This document shows, in pieces, positions 46,067 through 54,769 of a DNA stretch of 64,000 nt. The DNA is taken from contig JAWXCE010000026.1 in NCBI GenBank assembly GCA_034440495.1, forward strand, positions 1 to 64,000, written 5' to 3'. The notes under the pieces are model-generated. The model was not told the origin of the DNA, did no database searches, and saw only the letters and a program-made list of their open reading frames with translations. This DNA comes from JAWXCE01 sp034440495. GTDB taxonomy: Bacteria; Pseudomonadota; Alphaproteobacteria; Rhizobiales; Rhodomicrobiaceae. How positions within the stretch are numbered: position 1 is the first letter of the stretch; every line of letters begins with the position of its first letter. The position numbers and the translations under genes are program-made.

Positions 46067-46561
46067 TTATTTGCTCACCGCTAATCCATCTCTGATAAAG
46101 TAGTGGACGCTTTGATTTGAAAACACTCTCTCATTCAAATCCTTCATCATCTCATCTTGTCCGCCATAGGGCGCGACGATGTCGACGAGGAACAGCGTCT
46201 CGCCGCACTTCCAGTCCACCGGAGCCATTCGCGCGTTGCCCGCCATCAGCCGCTTCTCAACCTCTTCGCTCACATACGCCCACAGCGCCACGCCGATGGG
46301 CCGGTCGGGCGCGTAGAACACCCGGAATTGCTTGAGGAGGATCGGCGCCATCACCAGCCATTCAAGGTCGGAGATGAAGAAGTTCTTGTGGCGCGGGGAT
46401 TGTGAGAACAGCCAGACGATCTCGCCGAGCAACTGAGCGACGGTCTTATCCTTGCCTCCCGGCGTCGGGCCGGTGAAGATCGAGCCGCCTTGGGGCGCGC
46501 CGGGTGCCGTGCCGTCCGCGCCGTTCTCCGCCGCTTCGCCGTTTTTGCCGATATCCGCCAT
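46067..46561 (-). CDS. RTX toxin-activating lysine acyltransferase (HlyC family)
   Basis: A 164-residue HlyC-like enzyme that transfers a fatty acyl group from acyl-ACP to lysines of an RTX toxin before export. The order is LGEIVWLFSQSPRHKNF with catalytic His58, LEWLVMAPILLKQFRVFY, RPIGVALWAYVSEEVEKRL, and WKCGETLFLVDIVAPYGG with catalytic Asp127. A 40-residue disordered Gly/Pro leader precedes the domain. GGGAG is well placed before the ATG. Cytoplasmic. The only plausible substrate in the window is the Hint-domain protein two genes downstream; no HlyB ATPase is visible and the HlyD adaptor next to it is broken. Confidence 0.88.
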   Translation of the reverse strand: MADIGKNGEAAENGADGTAPGAPQGGSIFTGPTPGGKDKTVAQLLGEIVWLFSQSPRHKNFFISDLEWLVMAPILLKQFRVFYAPDRPIGVALWAYVSEEVEKRLMAGNARMAPVDWKCGETLFLVDIVAPYGGQDEMMKDLNERVFSNQSVHYFIRDGLAVSK

Positions 46562-46691
46562 GTATTCACTCTCCCGTCACCTCGCAGTGATCTCTTAAGC
46601 CAAGGTTAAACCAATCCCGATGTCACGGTCACGACGAAACGCCCGCCAAATCCATAAAACTTGAAATAATATTGCATGCAATTCATGCTTC

Positions 46692-47578
46692 TTAGCGCTC
46701 CCGGAATGCCTCGTCCTTCATCTTGAGCAACGGGCTGAGCAAATACTCGATCACCCGCCTATCCCCGGTCTTCACCTCCGCCGACACTGACATGCCGGGC
46801 GTAAGCTTCACCGTCCGCCCGTCCGCCGCGATGGTCTCGCGCGACAGGCTGATGCGCACCGGGAACACCAGCCGGGCGGTGGAAGCCGCATAGAGCGGCG
46901 CAGGTTGGCCGGGCTGGTTCTGCCCTTCGCCCAGGTTCACCGCATCATTGGAAACCAGCGTCACCCCCCCCCGATGACGCCATATTTGGTGAAATTAAAC
47001 GCCTCTAGCTTGACCCGCGCCCTTTGCCCTTCCCGCACGAAACCCTTGTCGCGGTTAAGAAGCATGGCCTCTACCTCCAGCTTGGTGCCCTCCGGCACGA
47101 CAATCATCAATTGCTGGCCCGTCGTCACCACCTCGCCAATGGTGTTGACCGCCAATTGCTGCACGACGCCGGAAACGGGCGCATACAGGCGGCTTTGCGC
47201 CTCCTTCTGGCGCGCTTTGGCGAACTCCTGGCGCACGCCGTTGAGGCGCTTCTCGTTTTCCTCCAGTTCCTTGGTCAACTCCTGCAAAAAGCCTTAGCGC
47301 CGCTGCTCCATGCGCCGGTTGAGCGCCTCGATGGCCGCCTCGATCTCGGGCAAGCGGCCCTCTTCCTGCGCCAGCTCCGCCCGCTGCTCATACAGTAACT
47401 GCGCCCGCTCCAGATAGCTGGCGCGCGAGGCCGAGCCAGTTTTGGTCAGGTCGTTCAGCATGGTGGCGCGTTCATCCATCACAGCGACGAGTTTGCGGCG
47501 CTCCTCGGTCGTCGCGCCGGTGCGCTTCAACTCGGCACGCTTTTCATCGATATCTGCGGCGATGCTGCGGCGCGTTAG
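46692..47578 (-). pseudogene. HlyD-type secretion adaptor, truncated and broken
   Basis: Fragments in order: coiled-coil hairpin (DIDEKRAELKRTGATTEERR ... IEALNRRMEQRR), an in-frame TAA at 47294-47296, then LQELTKELEENEKRL and the lipoyl-like beta domain (SRLYAPVSGVVQQLAVNTIGE), a frame change in a run of nine C (46964-46972; G on the coding strand), and the C-terminal domain (VTLVSNDAVNLG ... LTPGMSVSAEVKTGDRRVIEYLLSPL). One more G in the run would join the last two parts. The N-terminal membrane helix and first beta part are missing; the frame instead runs into the small exported-protein gene at 47544. HlyD links HlyB to TolC in type I secretion. Confidence 0.9.
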
Positions 47579-47807
47579 GGAAAAACTTGCAGTCGAGCTT
47601 TGGCGGCGTCACCGCGCCCACCTCATAGCCCTGCCGCACCATCGCCGTTTTCTCTTCTTCGATCTTGCTGTTCAGGCTGCGCATCGCACAAAAACGCGCG
47701 GCCTTTTCGCCGAGGCTGGCGATGTCGGTGTCGAGCGGTGTGCATTGGTAAGCCGCCTGCGCAACTCCCGGCAATACAAAACTCAGAATCAAAAATAAAC
47801 GCAACAT
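47544..47807 (-). CDS. Small exported protein, 87 aa, fused to the HlyD remnant
   Basis: From the ATG at 47807 (GAGGGG upstream) a signal peptide (MLRLFLILSFVLPGVAQA) precedes about 60 residues with three Cys and a charged helix (RSLNSKIEEEKTAMVRQ). After LDCKFFP the last ten residues are Arg-rich and run into sequence that belongs to the HlyD remnant in another frame. So the natural C-terminus is probably lost at the deletion that also removed the HlyD N-terminus. Function unknown. Confidence 0.5.
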   Translation of the reverse strand: MLRLFLILSFVLPGVAQAAYQCTPLDTDIASLGEKAARFCAMRSLNSKIEEEKTAMVRQGYEVGAVTPPKLDCKFFPNAPQHRRRYR

Positions 47808-47937
47808 TTCACGCCCCTCGCCTGTTTTTTCCCTCATAGGCAATGGCGGGGCGGCGCGCAAGCCTCCCGCGGCTCTCGACATTGACGCGGATGGCGCGCT
47901 AGTGAAGTCCGAAGCGGCGGCGTTTAGGGAGGCTGGC

Positions 47938-48963
47938 ATGACGATGGATCGCAGAAGCTTTTTCGCGGGCGGCGCCGGTTTGGGCATGGGGACAGCGGCG
48001 ATGCTGGCGGGGCCGCAGACGCAAGCCACTCCCATCGCGCCCGCCATGATGGGGCACAGCGTGCTCGACTTCGGCGTCGAGGCGAACACGGAGACCGATC
48101 AGTCGCCCGCCCTGCAACGCGCCCTCAACGAGATCGCCGCCAGCGGCCACCCCGCCTTCCTGCCGCCCGGCGTTTATCAAACGGGCAATGTCACTTTACC
48201 TCAGCAATGTCATCTTCACGGCGTAGCACGAGAAACAACTCTTATATTTAATGGAGCCTGGTTGTTCGCTTCAAACAGTCCCTATAATGTTGTCAGCCTA
48301 GACGGTCTCAGTTTTATGCACGATGCAAAAGTACACCACCGTAAGAACGACTTTGGTTTGAAGCATTATCCAATAATTACGGTTAACGGAGGCCAATTAA
48401 AAGTCCAGAATTGTTTATTTAAAGATCTGGTTGGCTCCGGTTTGGCACCGAGAGGTTCATCAGTAAACATATTAAATAGCACTTTTGAGTCGATAGGTTT
48501 TTCAGCAATTTTTGCAGACAACGTAAGAGACAGCACGATCAGTGGGTGCATATTCAATAAATGCTGGGCAGGAGTAATTCTGACCGCTTCGGCTGAGAAA
48601 GCTGGATCGATTATTGCTAACAGCCATTTTAACGATTGTGACCAGATTGGCATTCAAGTGCAAGGACGCGCCATTGTAACGGCGAACTTAATCAAAGACT
48701 GCAAGAAGTACGGCTTGAAGCTCGGCGATCCGAAGGGGACGAGCCACATCCTCGCATCGCAGAATAGCATCACCAATTGCCGGGTTGGCATCGCGTGCGA
48801 GGCGGAGGGGGATTACATTTTCGCCACGCTGAACATGATCCAGGGCGCGAAGGACGGGGCCATCCGCGCCATCGCCGACGGCAAGCTAGTCGGCCCCGAC
48901 CTCAGCCAGCGCAGTTCTGAGAGCTACCGCAACCTCGCTATCGTCGGCAACGTTGCGCTTTAG
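47938..48963 (+). CDS. Tat-exported beta-helix repeat protein (TIGR03808-like)
   Basis: A 341-residue protein. Start at 47938 with AGGGAGG upstream. Twin-arginine signal MDRRSFFAGGAGLGMGTAAML, then a pectate-lyase-like opening (VLDFGVEANTETDQSPALQRALNEIA ... AFLPPGVYQTGNVTLP) and a right-handed beta-helix with rungs such as NSTFESIGFSAIFADN and NSITNCRVGIACEAEG. This fits the twin-arginine repeat family TIGR03808. It is shorter than I expect for that family. The first 240 and last 270 bases are GC-rich while the middle (about 48190-48690) is clearly AT-rich, which suggests that the central rungs were exchanged. Confidence 0.7.
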   Translation: MTMDRRSFFAGGAGLGMGTAAMLAGPQTQATPIAPAMMGHSVLDFGVEANTETDQSPALQRALNEIAASGHPAFLPPGVYQTGNVTLPQQCHLHGVARETTLIFNGAWLFASNSPYNVVSLDGLSFMHDAKVHHRKNDFGLKHYPIITVNGGQLKVQNCLFKDLVGSGLAPRGSSVNILNSTFESIGFSAIFADNVRDSTISGCIFNKCWAGVILTASAEKAGSIIANSHFNDCDQIGIQVQGRAIVTANLIKDCKKYGLKLGDPKGTSHILASQNSITNCRVGIACEAEGDYIFATLNMIQGAKDGAIRAIADGKLVGPDLSQRSSESYRNLAIVGNVAL

Positions 48964-48983
48964 CGGTCTGGCATCCTCTCTCT

Positions 48984-49251
48984 CCGTCATCGCCGGGCTC
49001 GACCCGGCGATGACGGAGGCATAGTGCGCTGCGTTGTCCTGAAGGCTGGATGGCCCCGGGTCAGGCCCGGCCATGACGAGCACGGCGCGTGGGTTGAGCG
49101 TCGTCCAAATCGCGGACGGTCGGCATCTTGCCAAGACTCAATCGCCGTGCCAGCTATTAAGGTGTTCGTCATGCTCGGACTTGATCCGGGCATCCAGACA
49201 ATAATACCGGCGCCTAGGCATGGATTGCCGGGTCAAGCCCGGCAATGACGG
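48984..49251. repeat. Four REP-like palindromes upstream of parE
   Basis: Four related inverted repeats built on CCGGG..CCCGG: 48984-49016 (14-base perfect arms, CTCGA loop), 49048-49079, 49167-49198 (degenerate) and 49221-49251. They alternate with unique spacers and share the outer GTCAT/ATGAC. Such elements are common between genes in alphaproteobacteria. The last copy ends nine bases before the parE ATG. Confidence 0.8.
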
Positions 49252-49259
49252 AGTACTTC

Positions 49260-51314
<2,055 letters not shown>

Positions 51315-51316
51315 CT

Positions 51317-51347
51317 AAAAAAAGCGGTCAACTTTTGGCTGACCGCT
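51317..51347 (-). terminator. Terminator of the toxin-antitoxin operon
   Basis: Arms AGCGGTCA and TGACCGCT with a nine-base loop. On the minus strand the hairpin is followed by a run of seven T, so it ends the operon at 51366-52267 and may also slow transcription from parE. Confidence 0.85.
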
Positions 51348-51365
51348 CCGACAAATCAGACAAGA

Positions 51366-51491
51366 TTACTTCTTGCCTTTGTTGTCTTTTTTGATCGTTT
51401 CAACGGTGGCCGTATTACGCCGCCGTTTTGCTTCTTCAACAGGAATGATACGCCCCGTTTTAGCATCACGACCAATCTGCTGCTTTACCAT
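51366..51491 (-). CDS. Possible independent 41-aa protein inside the antitoxin frame
   Basis: In-frame ATG at 51491 with GGAAG five bases upstream, starting VKQQIGRDAKTGRIIPVEEA and ending in a basic tail. Short proteins with GRDAxTGxFIPVxEARRR-like sequence are encoded alone in other alphaproteobacteria. Either a stop codon between it and the antitoxin was lost, or it is translated separately as well. Confidence 0.4.
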   Translation of the reverse strand: MVKQQIGRDAKTGRIIPVEEAKRRRNTATVETIKKDNKGKK

Positions 51492-51902
51492 GGCTACTTC
51501 CTTTCTCGGGCGTAGCCCGCTAAATACAGAGCCTTGAGACGCATTACGCCCCAACAGGTTGATTTGATTCGTGCTCGCGGTCAATCTGACCTCAGGAATT
51601 TGCGACTGGGGGACTCGGAGGAGACCGAGAATTCTGTCTGGGTCGCGGTCGATGATGAGCAGGTAGGCGCGGACGCCGCCAAGTGGGCGGGCGCGGCCTT
51701 GTTCCCACTCGCGAATTTGGTTCACAGTAAAGCCGAAGAGCGCGGCGAAATCATCCTGCGTCAGCTTCAGCTTGGTGCGGATCGCCTTCACGTCAATCTC
51801 AGCGGGGATGAACAGCTTGGCAGGCGCCGCATCGCCGCGCGCAATGGTAAGAGCTTCGTCCAGTCCCTCCTTAATCTTCTCAAATGCTGTTTTTCGCGAC
51901 AT
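51366..51902 (-). CDS. HigA-like antitoxin with fused C-terminal extension
   Basis: Antitoxin and autorepressor of about 178 residues. The XRE-type helix-turn-helix is IRTKLKLTQDDFAALFGFTVNQIREWEQG, followed by VRAYLLIIDRDPDRILGLL, where most antitoxins of this type end. The frame goes on through a linker to VKQQIGRDAKTGRIIPVEEA and a Lys-rich tail, which looks like a separate small protein. The ATG at 51902 overlaps the toxin stop (TGATG), so the pair is coupled, with the toxin gene first. Confidence 0.85.
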   Translation of the reverse strand: MSRKTAFEKIKEGLDEALTIARGDAAPAKLFIPAEIDVKAIRTKLKLTQDDFAALFGFTVNQIREWEQGRARPLGGVRAYLLIIDRDPDRILGLLRVPQSQIPEVRLTASTNQINLLGRNASQGSVFSGLRPRKEVAMVKQQIGRDAKTGRIIPVEEAKRRRNTATVETIKKDNKGKK

Positions 51903-52267
51903 CACGCACCTTTCTTCGTCACCTCCGCGATCCTTGCGCGGTACTCGTCAACAATCGCCTTCGTGACTTGTTTGAGGCCGATTGCTTCCGCTTTAGATAT
52001 GTTCGATTTCTCCCCTTTGGAGAACACCGTTAGAAGGAAAACTGGTATAGCTTCGCCGGAATAAAAGGTAACGACGCGATATCCGCCGCTCTTACCTTTG
52101 CCGTGACCGGCGATGCGCAGCTTTCTGCAGCCGCCCGTTCCTTGCAATTCAACGCCCGCCATCGGGTTCTCAGCCAGAAAGCTGATGAGATTGCTAATCT
52201 CAGCATCTGTCATCCCAGCGTCCGCCGCGGCTCTTGTGAATGCGTGAGTTTGCGCGACGGCATGCAT
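51902..52267 (-). CDS. RelE/HigB-family toxin
   Basis: A 121-residue toxin of the RelE superfamily (PF06296 type), presumably a ribosome-dependent mRNA nuclease. The core is AENPMAGVELQGTGGCRKLRIAGHGKGKSGGYRVVTFYSGEAIPVFLLTVFSKGEKSNISKAE, read here in parts: the basic KLRIAG, GKSGGYRV and VFSKGEKSNIS segments are characteristic. It precedes the antitoxin gene. Upstream, TTGCAA and TATCTATAAT form a possible promoter, with the palindromic GTAAcTTAC between them as a candidate operator. Confidence 0.88.
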   Translation of the reverse strand: MHAVAQTHAFTRAAADAGMTDAEISNLISFLAENPMAGVELQGTGGCRKLRIAGHGKGKSGGYRVVTFYSGEAIPVFLLTVFSKGEKSNISKAEAIGLKQVTKAIVDEYRARIAEVTKKGA

Positions 52268-52322
52268 GATTATAGATACGTAAGTTACATATAGCTTGCA
52301 AGATTAAGACAGCGCTAATAGA

Positions 52323-53321
52323 TTAATTCAGCGGCGTCACGGCCTTCGGCGGCTCGTTCTTCGGGCGCTTCGGCTCGGGCGTATCCGAGAAGCTGTTGAA
52401 CACGAGGTCGGGGCTGGTCGTGTTATGCTGCGACGGGCTGAGGCGGCCGGCCCAGATGTCGGTGGCGGTTGCGCGGTCAAAGCGCATGATGTTGTCCTCG
52501 CGCCAGGCGTTCGCGCCCCGCTCACGCACCGCGATGCGCGCCACGTCGTTGTTGAACTCGGTGATATACATCGAGCGCATCATGGCGAATGGCAGTCCCT
52601 CGACGCCCTTGTCGAACGCCACGTCAAGCGCCATCCGGTCGGGCGAGATCGTCACTATCTGCACGGTCGCCGCGCCGCCGCGCTCGAAGCTGGTGGTGAA
52701 GATGCGCGATTTCACGTCGAACGCAACCTCCTTCAGCTTCACCAGCGGGCGCCCGTCCACCTCCACCGGGCCGATCAGCAGCGACGAGCCGTAAGCCGTG
52801 TTGCGGAACCCCTTGGGCGACATCGGGCGCGGGCGCCAGTAGCCGTCCTGCGGGTAGAGCACGAGCACTTCCTCGGAGCCATCGCTGCGCAGCACCCACA
52901 CCTGCAGCATGTGGATATCCTTGAAGGTCTTGTCGCCAATGCGCACGACGGCGGTCGATGGCCGCCAGAACGTGCCGAAGGTGTAGCCGATCACCCAGAG
53001 GTCGTCGCCATCGAGGAGAGTTTGCTTGCGCGGCGGTGTTGGGGCTTTGTAGGCCGGATCGTCGGCCAGATCACACGCCGTCCAGTCCGCCTCGAAATTG
53101 TCGCGCATCCCGACGCTGAGGTAAACCGGATGCGCTGCCTCGATGCGGAAGCTGCGCACCGCCGGGTTGGCGAACGATAGCGCCACATTGTCCTTCTCCG
53201 CGCACAGCACAGGCTCGCTCTCGTTCTTCACCTCGACAGCAAGGCCATCGAGCGACGCCGCCCGAGCCGGGGCAACCGCCCATGCAAATGTCAAAACCAA
53301 AAGCGCGCAGAAAACCCGCAT
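52323..53321 (-). CDS. Exported protein of unknown function, 332 aa
   Basis: From the ATG at 53321 a clear signal peptide (MRVFCALLVLTFAWAVAPARA-ASL) precedes a mostly beta-strand domain. Motif-like regions: VLCAEKDNVALSFANPAVRSFRIEA, FWRPSTAVVRIGDKTFKDIHMLQVWVL, VLYPQDGYWRPRPMSPKGFRNTAYGSS and FEKGGAATV-like strands, ending in a Pro/Lys-rich tail. Two Cys may pair (VLCAEKD, WTACDLA). The longer frame to 53381 would bury the signal peptide. No family recognised. GC-rich backbone composition. Confidence 0.75.
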   Translation of the reverse strand: MRVFCALLVLTFAWAVAPARAASLDGLAVEVKNESEPVLCAEKDNVALSFANPAVRSFRIEAAHPVYLSVGMRDNFEADWTACDLADDPAYKAPTPPRKQTLLDGDDLWVIGYTFGTFWRPSTAVVRIGDKTFKDIHMLQVWVLRSDGSEEVLVLYPQDGYWRPRPMSPKGFRNTAYGSSLLIGPVEVDGRPLVKLKEVAFDVKSRIFTTSFERGGAATVQIVTISPDRMALDVAFDKGVEGLPFAMMRSMYITEFNNDVARIAVRERGANAWREDNIMRFDRATATDIWAGRLSPSQHNTTSPDLVFNSFSDTPEPKRPKNEPPKAVTPLN

Positions 53322-53397
53322 CGAGAGCCCCCGTAACAAGTCGCCTGCAGCGGAGATACGGGGAAGTTTTTGAAAACGCAAATGATCTTAAGAACGC

Positions 53398-53883
53398 TTA
53401 GAACCAGCGGGGTATTTTGCGCATATAGGCCACATAGGTCTCGCCAAACCGCCGCTTGAGATAAGCCTCTTCGCGCGCGACCGCGAAATAGCGGATATAG
53501 CCAATGAAAGCGGGTAAAAGAATAAACGACCACACGCTGCCCAACAGAGCCGCAAAGCCAGCGTATATGAGGATCAGTCCGAGATACATTGGATTGCGGC
53601 TATATTTGTACAGCCCGGTCTTCACCAGCGCAGCGTTTGGCCTGTCGGGCATCACCGTGGTGCCCGCGTGGACGAAACCACGCATCGCGCTGGAGGCGAT
53701 GAACACTCCCGACGCGCCGAAAATAACGCCCGCTAGAAGCCCGTCGGCGCCCCACGCGAACAGCCCGCCGCCAACTGGCGCAAACCATTGCAAAGCCACG
53801 CCAAGCGCGAGAAGGGCGATGAGTACGATAGGCGGCTTGACGGGAACAGCAGGTCTGTCGTCTGGGTTTGCCGGTAAAACCAT
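53398..53883 (-). CDS. Isoprenylcysteine carboxyl methyltransferase-family membrane protein
   Basis: A 161-residue integral membrane methyltransferase-like protein with four helices. The conserved C-terminal half is intact: LVKTGLYKYSRNPMYLGLILIYAGFAALLGS and AREEAYLKRRFGETYVAYMRKIPRWF, the SAM-binding RNPMY and FGxxY..Y signature of the ICMT/phospholipid methyltransferase group. The ATG at 53883 is preferred to 53949. The bacterial substrate is unknown. Confidence 0.87.
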   Translation of the reverse strand: MVLPANPDDRPAVPVKPPIVLIALLALGVALQWFAPVGGGLFAWGADGLLAGVIFGASGVFIASSAMRGFVHAGTTVMPDRPNAALVKTGLYKYSRNPMYLGLILIYAGFAALLGSVWSFILLPAFIGYIRYFAVAREEAYLKRRFGETYVAYMRKIPRWF

Positions 53884-54018
53884 AGTCTGAACCTTTATAA
53901 TGTATGTTAGACGATCACGTGTTAGTAACCTGCAGTTTCCGCCACGCAATTGACACGACCTGCTTAGACGGTGCTGGCGCAGTAGTGATATAAATAGCGA
54001 TACAAGGGAGAATTCACA

Positions 54019-54492
54019 GTGCGGACAGCCTTCTTATCATTCATTGCAGGCAGTGTTCTGCTCGCTGGCGCTGCCATAGGCCAGAACGCATCTGCTATTG
54101 TGGAAGGCATTCCCGCAAATGTGACCGAGGTGACGACAGGCGGTGCCTGGACGAGCGGCGACCAGACGGGGGCGTTCCGCGTCATCGTTATAACGGGCGG
54201 CGATGCAGAGCCGCAGGTCAGCGTTTATGTGCAACTTGTGAGCTTCGCCAAAACCGGAGCGGTTGCCTCGATTTTGAAAACAACCAGCGTCAAGGAAGTA
54301 ACCGATCGCAAACTACAGAATGCTTTCGTCAATTTCGATGCGGAAAGCGAAAACAAGGCGACGCTTATCATCACATCTTATGACGCCGCAAAAGATGCGG
54401 ACAATTCCATCTATGCGGAAGTGACCGCCGACGGTTCGTATAAAATTATCGAACCGCCTAAGGAAGAAATCGCCGCACCTGCAAAAAAGTAA
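54019..54492 (+). CDS. Exported protein of unknown function, 157 aa
   Basis: Starts with GTG at 54019. The first 26 residues form a signal peptide (RTAFLSFIAGSVLLAGAAIGQNASA). The mature part is a compact beta domain (GAFRVIVITGGDAEPQVSVYVQLVSF ... KATLIITSYDAAKDADNSIYAEVTADGSYKII) with no Cys and a Lys/Pro/Ala tail. Probably periplasmic. No family recognised. About 280 bases without a gene follow before the helicase; nothing was recognised there. Confidence 0.68.
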   Translation: MRTAFLSFIAGSVLLAGAAIGQNASAIVEGIPANVTEVTTGGAWTSGDQTGAFRVIVITGGDAEPQVSVYVQLVSFAKTGAVASILKTTSVKEVTDRKLQNAFVNFDAESENKATLIITSYDAAKDADNSIYAEVTADGSYKIIEPPKEEIAAPAKK

Positions 54493-54769
54493 CTCTAAAT
54501 CGTAAAAAACCTCCAATATTCAGAGATTCGGCTTTATTAACTCCAGCGGGGCGTTGCAAGTTGCGGCGTCTGCGCTAAATATTATCATAACTGCAGCGGA
54601 CGAGCGCTCACTGTTGCCAAATATTCACAATCGAAGACTAAATAAAATCCCGAGGGTATTCCTCGTGTGGATTACTAGCTTTTGATCGACTGTGCGGCCT
54701 TACCTCGTATAAACAAAGCGAAGCGCGTCGATATCGACTGGCGGCATTCGACTTACAAACCGGACAATA

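Noticed and set aside
46964..46972. Phase-variable G tract as an active switch
   Set aside because: The same gene also has an in-frame stop and lacks its N-terminus, so a switch would have nothing to control unless those are errors too.
41343..48980. Integrase or att duplication proving a tRNA-borne island
   Set aside because: No integrase is present and no second copy of the tRNA 3' end was found by eye within the window, so integration at the tRNA remains only a suspicion.
54493..54769. Cold-shock or RNA leader before the helicase
   Set aside because: No recognised RNA motif; scattered short stems only.
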